Source: Lachnospiraceae bacterium (GTDB taxonomy: Bacteria; Bacillota; Clostridia; Lachnospirales; Lachnospiraceae). Taken from it: a stretch of 64,000 nt of DNA. Under the pieces are notes generated by a model. The model saw only the letters and a list, made by a program, of their open reading frames with translations. It was not told the origin of the DNA and ran no database searches. Numbering within the stretch: position 1 is the first letter of the stretch; every line of letters starts with the position of its first letter. The DNA lies in the NCBI GenBank assembly GCA_910575565.1, contig CAJTFL010000008.1, forward strand, positions 12,179-76,178, read 5' to 3'. Positions 9,427-17,758 of the stretch are shown in pieces. Position numbers and translations under genes: made by a program.

Positions 9427-9457
9427 TTGACTCTAAACTTAGGTTTAGTGATATAGT
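9427..9457 (+). promoter_or_regulatory. MerR-type promoter for the flavodoxin-pssA-psd operon, 19-bp spacer
   Basis: TTGACT (9427-9432) and TATAGT (9452-9457) are separated by 19 bp that begin with the dyad CTAAACTTAGGTTTAG. The transcript would start about 35-40 bases before the flavodoxin start codon. Confidence 0.85.
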
Positions 9458-9500
9458 TACCGTATAAAGAAAACGAATGACATATCAAGGAGAGCAGAAA

Positions 9501-9962
9501 ATGAAAACAGCGATTATTTACATATCTATACATCATGGAAACACAAAAAAAGTAGTGGACGAAATGGCAGAGGTCTTAGACGCAGATTTGTTTGACCTTA
9601 CAAAGCAAAAAGTTAATATTGCTGAATATGATGTGATTGGCCTTGCCTCTGGCTGTTTCTATCGTAATATGCACGAAAGGATTATAAAGTTTGCCGCAGA
9701 AACCGACTTTTTGAAAAAGCAACGTGTATTTCTGGTTTGCACTTGTGGAATTGCTTACCGGGACTATACAAAAAGTACAAAAAGAATTTTAAACAAGAAA
9801 GGGGTTGAAGTCATAGGAAGTTTCCAGTGTAGAGGTTTTGATACTTTTGGTCCATTTGAAAAAATTGGAGGGGTTGCAAAGGGACATCCCAATGAGAAAG
9901 ATTTGTCGGAGGCCAGAGCATGGATAGAACTTAAAATACAGGCTCACAAGAAGTCTGTTTAG
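9501..9962 (+). CDS. Flavodoxin-like protein
   Basis: A 153-residue cytoplasmic flavodoxin-fold protein. The N-terminal strand and phosphate loop read AIIYISIHHGNTKKVVDEMA, where SIHHGNTKK replaces the usual T/SxTGNT FMN loop. It then has DVIGLASGCFYRNMHERI and a third strand VFLVCTCG. Flavodoxins carry electrons through FMN; the exact partner is unknown. The start at 9501 is chosen because AAGGAG lies 8 bases upstream, whereas the earlier ATG at 9477 lies before this site. It is the first gene of an operon with phosphatidylserine synthase and decarboxylase, 25 bases ahead of the next start, behind a MerR-type promoter. Why a flavodoxin belongs with lipid genes is not clear from the sequence. 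Confidence 0.85.
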   Translation: MKTAIIYISIHHGNTKKVVDEMAEVLDADLFDLTKQKVNIAEYDVIGLASGCFYRNMHERIIKFAAETDFLKKQRVFLVCTCGIAYRDYTKSTKRILNKKGVEVIGSFQCRGFDTFGPFEKIGGVAKGHPNEKDLSEARAWIELKIQAHKKSV

Positions 9963-9987
9963 AAAAGGGATAATGGAGGAGGAAAAT

Positions 9988-10602
9988 ATGATTGGAATAT
10001 ATGATTATACTGTTATTTTGACATATGCAAATCTTATATTTGGAGTAATGGGAATTTTTGTATCCTTTACTGGTAATTTATCGTATAGTTTTCTACTGCT
10101 TATATTGGCGGGGATATGCGATATGTTTGATGGAGTAGTAGCAAAAACAAAAAAGAATCGTACAGGGAAAGAAAAGAATTACGGTATACAAATTGATTCT
10201 CTTGCTGATTTAGTAAGTTTTTGTGTATTGCCGACAATCATTGGTTTTGTATTGGGGTGCCATATGATTTTTGCTTATTGTTTTTTTATCCTTGCTGGTT
10301 TGATTAGATTGGCACATTTTAATGTGACAGAATTAGAACGGTGCAGCACAACTACGGATTCCAGAAAATATTATGAAGGATTGCTAGTTACCAGTACAGC
10401 AATAATATTCCCAATGCTTTCTGTTGCATTTTACCTCTTACATTTAGAAATAGCAAGCATACTTCCTGCCGTATTTTTGGTAACTGGCTTTATGTTTCTG
10501 TTGAAAATCAAAATCCCCAAAATAGATGTAACTAAAAATTTTCCCCACCATATTAAAAGAAGGAGACGGTTAATTGAACAAACATCAGTTAAGAATGACT
10601 AA
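9988..10602 (+). CDS. pssA: CDP-diacylglycerol-serine O-phosphatidyltransferase
   Basis: A 204-residue integral membrane enzyme of the CDP-alcohol phosphatidyltransferase family. It joins serine to CDP-diacylglycerol to make phosphatidylserine, the first step to phosphatidylethanolamine. The family motif runs from D45 to D74: D45, D48-G49, A52, then G66, D70 and D74 (GIQIDSLADLVSF). The usual arginine after A52 is lysine. Several hydrophobic segments follow (about 78-100, 125-150, 155-175). The start at 9988 is preferred over the ATG at 9973, since that ATG precedes the GGAGGAGG site. Its 3' end overlaps the decarboxylase start by 29 bases. An archaetidylserine-type substrate cannot be excluded, but the adjacent psd supports the serine phospholipid pathway. 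Confidence 0.9.
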   Translation: MIGIYDYTVILTYANLIFGVMGIFVSFTGNLSYSFLLLILAGICDMFDGVVAKTKKNRTGKEKNYGIQIDSLADLVSFCVLPTIIGFVLGCHMIFAYCFFILAGLIRLAHFNVTELERCSTTTDSRKYYEGLLVTSTAIIFPMLSVAFYLLHLEIASILPAVFLVTGFMFLLKIKIPKIDVTKNFPHHIKRRRRLIEQTSVKND

Positions 10603-11443
10603 CGCAGTTAATAGAAAATCAAATCCAGCATTGCGGTTTTTATATACTACTATTTTGGGTAGAAGTATTTTAAAAGTATTGGTACAACCATTTTTTTCAA
10701 AAATTATTGGTTTTATTTTAGAAACACCTATATCAAAAGCAATCATTAGTCCTTTCATCAAATGGAATAAACTTGATATGAGTAGATATAAGCCGGAGGA
10801 ATATAAGTCTTTTAATGATTTTTTTAAAAGAAGATTATTAGTTCCGCTAGATCCTCAAACATTAAATAAGAAATATTTGCACGCCCCATGTGACGGGAAA
10901 GTATCTGTATATCCAATACAACAAGAAAGTGTATTTCCTATCAAACATTCTTTTTATAAACTGGAGGAATTGTTAGAAGATACGGATTTGGCAAAAGAAT
11001 ATGAGGATGGAACCATATGGATTTTTAGACTGACACCCAACGATTACCATAGGTATTATTTCATTGACCATGGGAACATCATCTTGTTTAAACACATACC
11101 TGGGATATTACATACTGTACAGCCCATCGCATTTGATTATGAGAAGATTTTTATAAAAAACAGCAGGGAAATATCCGTTATGAATACTTCTTATTGGGGA
11201 AAGGTTGTACAAATAGAAGTTGGCGCACTGTTAGTCGGAAAAATAACTAATGAAATTAAAGAAGGCTCCTTTTCGTTTTTTCAAGAAAAAGGATATTTTG
11301 AATTTGGAGGTTCTACAGTTATCCTGCTTTTTAAGAAAAATGTTTTACAGCCAGATGCCTTCATATTTACAAAATCACAAAACGGTATTGAAACTGAAAT
11401 AACAGTAGGCACAATTATAGCAAAGAGAGGTAGCATAGCATGA
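10574..11443 (+). CDS. psd: Phosphatidylserine decarboxylase
   Basis: A 289-residue proenzyme that converts phosphatidylserine to phosphatidylethanolamine. Family features visible are FNDFFKRRL, APCDGKVS, RLTPNDYHRYYF with its conserved histidine, and the self-cleavage motif GGST (G245-G246-S247-T248). There S247 would become the pyruvoyl group at the start of the small subunit. The TTG at 10574 is preferred as start because AAGGAG lies 8 bases upstream; the first ATG (10595) has no such site. It overlaps pssA by 29 bases and shares ATGA with the next gene, so the operon is tightly coupled. The DNA is AT-rich compared with the adhesin genes on either side. Confidence 0.93.
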   Translation: MNKHQLRMTNAVNRKSNPALRFLYTTILGRSILKVLVQPFFSKIIGFILETPISKAIISPFIKWNKLDMSRYKPEEYKSFNDFFKRRLLVPLDPQTLNKKYLHAPCDGKVSVYPIQQESVFPIKHSFYKLEELLEDTDLAKEYEDGTIWIFRLTPNDYHRYYFIDHGNIILFKHIPGILHTVQPIAFDYEKIFIKNSREISVMNTSYWGKVVQIEVGALLVGKITNEIKEGSFSFFQEKGYFEFGGSTVILLFKKNVLQPDAFIFTKSQNGIETEITVGTIIAKRGSIA

Positions 11444-12558
11444 GAAGTATAGCACTGTTCTTAGTCTCTATATTATATGGTTTGGCAAATTTTTATATAG
11501 GAAATAGAATAATGAATATAGCAAAAAACTACTTTACATTTAATTTATCATTATGTGTTTATCTCCCAATTTTAATTTTGACTTTATCGAGTTTGGCTGC
11601 CTATTTACAGCCTACGAAGAATTGGAAAATAATAGGGACAATCGGAATCTATTGGTTCGGATTTGTAATACTGGCTTTCATTATATTGGGAATGACTGAT
11701 ATATTGATTTCTATAATCAGTCATATTACTAAAAGCAGTTTTTCTGCTAATATATTACTCATTTTACGGATTACGGATGCAATCATAATTTTTATGTTAT
11801 ATGCAATAGGGATATATACAGCAAACCGCATAGAAATTACCCCGTATGAAGTTAATATCAATTCTACCAATCATGCAGGCACATTTAAAATTGCAATGTT
11901 TTCAGATTTGCATTTGGGGTATGTTAACGGCGCAAACAGGTTAGAAGAAATTGTTGTAAAAATAAATGGTACTAACCCTGATATAGTTGTTATACCTGGC
12001 GACTTTTTTGACGGAAACTATCATGCAGTTCAAGAAACACAAGAAATAATATCGTTGCTACGCCAAATCGAATCTACATATGGTACATATTTGTCCTGGG
12101 GGAATCACGATGCAGGAGATACCTATGAGGAAATGAAAAACCTTATCATGTCTGCCAATATAACTATTCTGGAAGATGAAACAATCACGATTGATGATAA
12201 GGTTGTATTGGTTGGGAGAAAGGATTCTTCTCCCATAGGGAATCAGGGCGAGAATCGGACAGATATTTCATATAAGCTGGAAAAAATATCTGATTGCTTG
12301 CCTATTATCGTTTTAGATCATCAGCCTTCTAATATTGATGAATACAAATATGTAGATTTAATATTGTCCGGTCATACCCATCAGGGACAAGTATTTCCAT
12401 TCAATCTGCTTACCAAAAAAGCATTTACTGTTGATTATGGATATTATCAAGATAATGGCATACAAGTAATTGTAACATCAGGAGCAGGAACATGGGGACC
12501 ACCCATTCGTATAGGAACCAAAAGCGAAATTGTAGAAATTACTGTTAATTATGAATAA
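11440..12558 (+). CDS. Membrane-anchored metallophosphoesterase
   Basis: A 372-residue protein. Residues 1-130 contain four or five hydrophobic segments. Residues about 145-372 form a calcineurin-like phosphoesterase with all metal motifs: SDLHLG, PGDFFDG, a GNHD block and SGHTHQGQ. The family resembles YkuE/YaeI-like phosphodiesterases. The substrate is not known; a lipid or nucleotide phosphoester is possible. Its ATG overlaps the psd stop codon, so it is co-translated with the two phosphatidylethanolamine genes, and a role in that lipid pathway is a reasonable inference. It is the last gene of the MerR-controlled operon. Confidence 0.87.
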   Translation: MRSIALFLVSILYGLANFYIGNRIMNIAKNYFTFNLSLCVYLPILILTLSSLAAYLQPTKNWKIIGTIGIYWFGFVILAFIILGMTDILISIISHITKSSFSANILLILRITDAIIIFMLYAIGIYTANRIEITPYEVNINSTNHAGTFKIAMFSDLHLGYVNGANRLEEIVVKINGTNPDIVVIPGDFFDGNYHAVQETQEIISLLRQIESTYGTYLSWGNHDAGDTYEEMKNLIMSANITILEDETITIDDKVVLVGRKDSSPIGNQGENRTDISYKLEKISDCLPIIVLDHQPSNIDEYKYVDLILSGHTHQGQVFPFNLLTKKAFTVDYGYYQDNGIQVIVTSGAGTWGPPIRIGTKSEIVEITVNYE

Positions 12559-12689
12559 TGTGAATCGAAAAATGCAGTTCTTATAATATGGAAATATAAG
12601 ACTATAATTAACTGCCCAAAGGGTAATAAAAAATCGTTGTTGTGGTAGAGAATTTCCGTGTGCCAAAACAGTATATTAAAAATGTCTAT

Positions 12690-12735
12690 AACGGCGGTTT
12701 TGAAAGTATTTCATTCAAGCCGCCGTTTTTCTTTT
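12690..12735 (+). terminator. Rho-independent terminator of the lipid operon
   Basis: AACGGCGG and CCGCCGTT form an 8-bp GC-rich stem, extended inward by TTTTGAA/TTCAAG. It is followed by TTTCTTTT. It sits about 130 bases after the last operon gene, in an otherwise empty stretch (12559-12834). Confidence 0.8.
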
Positions 12736-12834
12736 AAAATAGAAATACAGAGGGTGTATTAGAGTTACCCTTCTTATGGATATGGCGGTTTCCGGGAGGT
12801 ACAGCCATGTCCATTTTGTTTTTACAAAATACCC

Positions 12835-12932
12835 ATGAGTTACATCAATTTTCGGGATTTTTACCCGTACTATACAGCGGATTCCTTTATTGAAGTGCCT
12901 GACGAGGTGGCGGAGGCAATGGCGGAGTTTGA
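12835..12932 (+). pseudogene. N-terminal remnant of a conjugative-transposon sigma-like protein
   Basis: About 35 codons encode YINFRDFYPYYTADSFIEV followed by PDEVAEAMAEFDRR. This resembles the start of the small sigma-70-like proteins that precede serine recombinases in Lachnospiraceae conjugative transposons. The reading frame then stops resembling the family and recombinase sequence begins in another frame. It is the left side of a deletion junction. Confidence 0.55.
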
Positions 12933-13772
12933 CCGCAGGCCGACTTGGAATTGTATGAGTTCTTCAAGGGCCAGGGGGCAGCAGTCATCAATGACGCCGC
13001 CGACTTCGCCGGGACAAACGGCTGCTATCTCTACCAGGGGCGGGACGTGAAGGAGGGCAAGGACAGGAGCCTGAAAGACCAGATACTTGTTATCACTCCC
13101 CATGAAGGGCTGGTCTCCTCTGACACCTGGCTGAAATGCCGGAAAAAGCTCATGGCGAACATCACCTTCCAGAACGGGAGGAAGGCCCGGAACACATGGC
13201 TGGCCGGTAAAGTGAAATGCGGAAAATGTGGTTATGCTTTAAAAGTCACCCGCAACCCTTCCGGCTATGAATACCTCTGGTGCAATAAACGGTCTGACCA
13301 CAAGGGCTGTCCGGGATGCGGCACTCTCCGCAAAGTGGAATTTGAGCAATTCATTTTTAACGCTATGGGGGAGAAATTCCGGGATTTCCAACACCTTCGG
13401 GGCGGCGAGGAAAAGGCCAACCCAAAATTGACCGCCTATCAAGTGGAGCTGGCACAGGCAGAGGCGGAAATTGAAAAGTTACTTGATCTGCTGTCCGGTT
13501 ATCTGGACGACTGGGAGAATATCAGCTTTGAGGATAAGAGGAAAGCCACGGACGGCCTGATTTCATCAATCAGCGCAACCAGCGAGTATGTAAAAATAGG
13601 AGCCGCTGCAAAATTTGGCGTCTCCACAATATATAGCGGAACTGATGAAAATATCCGGCCTATATATTGTAAAGCGCTGCTGTTTTGCAACAGCCCCTGC
13701 ATATCTGAAACATTTCTTTATATCGTTTGTAGCCCCTTGTACACTGATGTTTCCGTTGAGTTTTACATTTAA
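12931..13772 (+). pseudogene. C-terminal remnant of a large serine recombinase
   Basis: The frame opens inside the recombinase domain (LELYEFFKGQGAAVIN), continues through the SDTWLKCRKKL segment, and has a recombinase zinc ribbon (CGKCGYAL, later LWCNKRSDHKGC). A coiled segment QVELAQAEAEIEKLL follows. The catalytic resolvase domain with its active-site serine is missing, so it cannot be active. Family similarity ends near 13600. The last 50 codons read into sequence related to the leader of the third AAA-ATPase gene (compare 13740-13760 with 17448-17466). It marks the site of a decayed integrative element. Confidence 0.8.
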
Positions 13773-13889
13773 GTATGCTACCATCATATATAGAAGAATA
13801 GAAAATTTAATGGAAATTAGCCTTATAAAACTGGCAACACTGTGGAAAGAAATCATAGGCAGTGCAGGAAATGGAAAGGGCGTGAGCGT

Positions 13890-15587
13890 GTGGCGCAGAA
13901 AATCGGAATCGGGTGGCAGGATTTTGAGGATGTAAGGCAAAGAAATCTATTTTATGTGGATAAAACCGCCTTTATTCGGGAATGGTGGGAGTCAGGAGAC
14001 GGCGTTACGCTGATTGCCCGCCCCAGGCGGTTTGGGAAAACGCTGAATATGAGTATGCTGGAAAAGTTTTTCTCTGTCCGGTACGCAGGGCGCGGGGATT
14101 TATTTGAAGGCTTAAGGATCTGGGAAGAGGAAAAATACAGAAAGATCCAGGGAACGTATCCGGTGATCAGCCTATCTTTTGCCAATGTGAAGGAAAGGAC
14201 GTATGAGGCGGCGGTTAAGGACATTGGCTGGATATTAATGAACCTGTATTCTGACTATGGCTTTTTGCTGGATGCAGATGTGCTGAATGAGAATGAAAAG
14301 CAGTTTTTCCAATCGGTGAAAGCAGGCATGGATGAGTTAACGGCATCCAAGGCAATCTATCAGCTGTCCCTTTATCTGTACCGCTACTATGGGAAGAAGG
14401 TAATCATCCTTTTAGATGAGTATGATACGCCCATGCAGGAAGCATACGTCAGTGGCTGCTGGAACCAGATCGTACCCTTTATCCGAAATCTATTCAACGC
14501 TGCCTTCAAGACCAACCCCTACCTGGAACGTGCGGTGATGACGGGCATTACCAGGGTGAGCAAGGAATCCATTTTTTCTGACCTGAATAACCTGGAAGTG
14601 GTAACAGTCTCCTCCGAAAAATATGCGGACAGCTTTGGCTTCACGGAAGAGGAAGTGTTTGCCGCCTTGGATGAGCATGGCCTTTCTGACCGGAAGCAGG
14701 AAGTAAAGCATTGGTACGATGGGTTTACCTTTGGGAACAAGGCGGATATCTACAACCCGTGGTCCATCATCAATTACCTGGATAAAAAGAAATTGGGGGC
14801 CTACTGGGCCAACACCAGCTCTAACAGCCTTGTGGGGAATTTGATCCAGGGAGGAAGCCAGGGGCTGAAGGAAGATTTTGAAACCCTGCTAAAGGGAGGG
14901 ACGGTGACGGCGGAGATTGACGAGCAGGTGGTCTACCACCAGCTGGATGAGGACGAGCAGGCAGTATGGAGCCTGCTGCTGGCCAGCGGGTATCTGAAAG
15001 TGAAGGCGCTAAGGAGCCATGCTGGCGAGTCCGGGAAATGGGGGCAGGAATATGAACTGGGGCTGACGAACTTCGAGGTGCTGGTGATGTTCCAGGGGAT
15101 GATCAGCCGGTGGTTTGGCCGGGCGGCATACGGGTATAATTCCTTCATCAAAGCGCTTCTGTTAGGGGATGTGGATGCCATGAATGCCTACATGAACAGG
15201 GTGACGGCGGCCACCTTCAGCTACTTTGACACGGCAAGCAGCCCATCCGGGGAAGAGCCGGAGCGGTTTTACCATGGCTTTGTCCTGGGCCTGATGGTGG
15301 ATCTGTCTGACCGGTACGTACTGACCTCCAACCGGGAGAGCGGCTTTGGCCGGTACGACGTGATGCTGGAGCCGAGGAAGGCCGGGTACGATGGGATAAT
15401 CCTGGAATTTAAAGTGTTCCAGCCAAGGAAGGAGAAAGGGCTGGAAGACGCGGTGGAGGCAGCATTGAAGCAGATCGAAGAGAAAAGATATGAGACAGCT
15501 TTGGCGGAGAAAGGGATCCCCAAGGAAAGGATCCGTAAATATGGATTCGCTTTCCGGGGGAAAGAGGTGCTGATTGGGGAAGGATGA
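13890..15587 (+). CDS. AAA-ATPase-like / PDDEXK_9 protein, tandem copy 1
   Basis: A 565-residue cytoplasmic protein of the AAA-ATPase_like plus PDDEXK_9 (DUF1703) family. The N-terminal ATPase shows a Walker A variant RPRRFGKTLNMSML (K50), Walker B VIILLDEYDTPM and the TGITRVSKESIFSDLNNL block. The C-terminal nuclease-like domain has FGRYDVML and IILEFKVF, which supply the D...ExK residues. The start is GTG at 13890, where all four paralogues begin to align. The product's function is unknown in this family. The middle block (DIGWILMNLY to LYLYRYYGKK) matches copy 3, but the region from about residue 330 to 430 is unlike copies 2 and 3, so the gene is a mosaic. Confidence 0.85.
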   Translation: MAQKIGIGWQDFEDVRQRNLFYVDKTAFIREWWESGDGVTLIARPRRFGKTLNMSMLEKFFSVRYAGRGDLFEGLRIWEEEKYRKIQGTYPVISLSFANVKERTYEAAVKDIGWILMNLYSDYGFLLDADVLNENEKQFFQSVKAGMDELTASKAIYQLSLYLYRYYGKKVIILLDEYDTPMQEAYVSGCWNQIVPFIRNLFNAAFKTNPYLERAVMTGITRVSKESIFSDLNNLEVVTVSSEKYADSFGFTEEEVFAALDEHGLSDRKQEVKHWYDGFTFGNKADIYNPWSIINYLDKKKLGAYWANTSSNSLVGNLIQGGSQGLKEDFETLLKGGTVTAEIDEQVVYHQLDEDEQAVWSLLLASGYLKVKALRSHAGESGKWGQEYELGLTNFEVLVMFQGMISRWFGRAAYGYNSFIKALLLGDVDAMNAYMNRVTAATFSYFDTASSPSGEEPERFYHGFVLGLMVDLSDRYVLTSNRESGFGRYDVMLEPRKAGYDGIILEFKVFQPRKEKGLEDAVEAALKQIEEKRYETALAEKGIPKERIRKYGFAFRGKEVLIGEG

Positions 15588-15613
15588 CAAAATAGATACT
15601 GCGGAAAGAAATC

Positions 15614-15693
15614 ATGGATAGGGCAGAAAATGAATAGGGCAGAAAATGGATAGGGCAGAAAATGGATAGGGCAGAAAATGGACAGGGCAGGAA
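15614..15693 (+). repeat. Minisatellite, five 16-bp units
   Basis: Five tandem units of ATGGATAGGGCAGAAA (single-base variants in units 2 and 5) fill the gap between AAA-ATPase copies 1 and 2, just before the leader of copy 2. Confidence 0.95.
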
Positions 15694-15712
15694 ATAGAAA
15701 GGGCGTGGGCGT

Positions 15713-17401
15713 GTGGCGCAGAAAATCGGAATCGGATGGCAGGATTTTGAGGAAATAAGGAAAAGAGATCTATTTTATGTGGATAAAACCGCCTTTATTC
15801 GGGAATGGTGGGAGTCAGGAGACGGCGTTACGCTGATTGCCCGCCCCAGGCGGTTTGGGAAAACGCTGAATATGAGTATGCTGGAAAAGTTTTTCTCTGT
15901 CCGGTACGCAAGGCGCGGGGACTTATTTGAAGGCTTAAGGATCTGGGAAGAGGAAAAATACAGAAAGCTCCAGGGAACGTACCCGGTGATCAGCCTGTCC
16001 TTTGCCAATGTGAAGGAAAGGACGTATGAGGAGGCGGTTTGGCGGATCAGCCAGATTATGGCAGATTTATATAACGACAATCGTTTCCTGCTGGAGGGCG
16101 ATCTGCTTTCGGAGGAAGAAAAAAGCTATGCGAAAAGCATTTCTCCCCAAATGCCGGAGGTCGCAGCGGTTACGGCAATCCACCGGCTGTCAAAATTCCT
16201 GTATTACTATTATGGGAAGAAGGTAATCATCCTTCTGGATGAGTACGACACACCCATGCAGGAGGCTTATGTGGGTGGATATTGGGGGAAGATCGTGCCC
16301 TTCATCCGAAATCTATTCAACGCTGCCTTCAAGACCAACCCCTACCTGGAGCGTGCAGTGATGACGGGCATTACCAGGGTGAGCAAGGAATCCATTTTTT
16401 CTGACCTGAATAACCTGGAAGTGGTAACGGTCTCCTCCGAAAAATATGCGGACAGCTTTGGCTTCACGGAAGAGGAAGTGTTTGCCGCCCTGGATGAGCA
16501 TGGTCTTTCTGACCGGAAGGAGGAAGTGAAGCATTGGTACGATGGGTTTACCTTCGGGAACAAGACGGATATCTACAACCCGTGGTCCATCATCAATTAC
16601 CTGGATAAAAAGAAATTGGGGGCGTACTGGGCCAACACCAGCTCCAACAGCCTTGTGGGGAAATTGATCCAGGAAGGGAGCAAGGAGACGAAGCAGGCGA
16701 TGGAAGGCCTGCTTTCAGGAAAGAAACTGGTGGTGGAAGTTGATGAGCAGATTGTCTATAACCAGCTTTTCCAAAAGCGGAATGGGGTTTGGAGCCTGCT
16801 GCTGGCCAGCGGGTATTTGAAAGTGGCGGGAACGGAATTTGCAGAACGGACAGGACGCACCTATTATGAGTTGGAATTGACCAATAAGGAGGTGCGGGTT
16901 ATGTTTGAGGGCATGATCCGCGACTGGTTCGCGCCCCGGGAGGACACTTATAATGACTTCATTAAAGCCCTGCTGCTAGGTGATGTGGATGCCATGAATG
17001 CCTATATGAACAGGGTGACAATGGCTACCTTCAGCTACTTTGACACTGGAAGCAGCCCATCCGGCGAAGAGCCGGAGCGATTTTACCATGGCTTTGTCCT
17101 AGGCCTGATGGTGGATCTGTCTGACCGGTATGTGCTGACCTCCAACCGGGAGAGCGGCTTTGGCCGGTACGACGTGATGCTGGAGCCGAGGAAGGCGGGG
17201 GACGATGGGATAATCCTGGAGTTCAAGGTGTTCCAGCCAAGGAAGGAGAAGGGGCTGGAAGATACGGTGGAAGCAGCATTGAAGCAGATCGAAGAGAAAC
17301 GGTATGAGATAGCCTTGGCGGAGAAAGGGATCCCCAAGGAAAGGATCCGTAAATATGGATTCGCTTTCCGGGGGAAAGAGGTGCTGATTGGGGAAGGATG
17401 A
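15713..17401 (+). CDS. AAA-ATPase-like / PDDEXK_9 protein, tandem copy 2
   Basis: A 562-residue paralogue of the preceding gene with the same Walker A (RPRRFGKTL), Walker B (VIILLDEYDTPM) and C-terminal D...ExK nuclease motif (GRYDVML, ILEFKVF). It starts at GTG 15713 behind the conserved AAAGGGCGTG leader. Residues about 103-165 (RISQIMADLYNDNRFLLEGD) are the alternative middle block, shared with copy 4 and unlike copies 1 and 3. Its C-terminal half (SKETKQAMEGLLSGKKLVVE) is almost identical to copy 3. No transmembrane or signal sequence is present. The role is unknown. Confidence 0.85.
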   Translation: MAQKIGIGWQDFEEIRKRDLFYVDKTAFIREWWESGDGVTLIARPRRFGKTLNMSMLEKFFSVRYARRGDLFEGLRIWEEEKYRKLQGTYPVISLSFANVKERTYEEAVWRISQIMADLYNDNRFLLEGDLLSEEEKSYAKSISPQMPEVAAVTAIHRLSKFLYYYYGKKVIILLDEYDTPMQEAYVGGYWGKIVPFIRNLFNAAFKTNPYLERAVMTGITRVSKESIFSDLNNLEVVTVSSEKYADSFGFTEEEVFAALDEHGLSDRKEEVKHWYDGFTFGNKTDIYNPWSIINYLDKKKLGAYWANTSSNSLVGKLIQEGSKETKQAMEGLLSGKKLVVEVDEQIVYNQLFQKRNGVWSLLLASGYLKVAGTEFAERTGRTYYELELTNKEVRVMFEGMIRDWFAPREDTYNDFIKALLLGDVDAMNAYMNRVTMATFSYFDTGSSPSGEEPERFYHGFVLGLMVDLSDRYVLTSNRESGFGRYDVMLEPRKAGDDGIILEFKVFQPRKEKGLEDTVEAALKQIEEKRYEIALAEKGIPKERIRKYGFAFRGKEVLIGEG

Positions 17402-17519
17402 CAAACTAAATACTGCGGTAAGTCCAGTGATCTCATATGCTTTTCGTTGGGTTTTACATTTAAGGAAGCTGTCACCATATTGCAGAGGAATGGGAGAATT
17501 TAAGGTAAGATAGATAAGA

Positions 17520-17679
17520 GAGTTTGATGTAAAATAGCTGAGTTTGATGTAAAATGGCTGAGCTTGATGCAAAATAGCTGAGTTTGATGCAAAATAGCTG
17601 GATTTGATACAAAATAGTAGAATTTGACACAAAATAATAGAATTTAACATAAAATTACAGAATTTAATAAATGTTAGTA
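17520..17679 (+). repeat. Minisatellite, eight 20-bp units
   Basis: Units of the type GAGTTTGATGTAAAATAGCT repeat with an exact 20-bp period. The first four are nearly identical and the last four drift step by step. It fills the space between AAA-ATPase copies 2 and 3. There are no spacers, so it is not a CRISPR array. Confidence 0.93.
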
Positions 17680-17758
17680 ATAAAAAACCAGCAATACCGT
17701 GGAAAGAAATTTGGGACAAGGCAGAAAATGGAATGGGAAATGGAAAGGGCGTGAGTGT

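Noticed and set aside
17520..17679. CRISPR-like array
   Set aside because: The units follow each other directly with no unique spacers, and no cas genes are in the window. The same holds for the other minisatellites.
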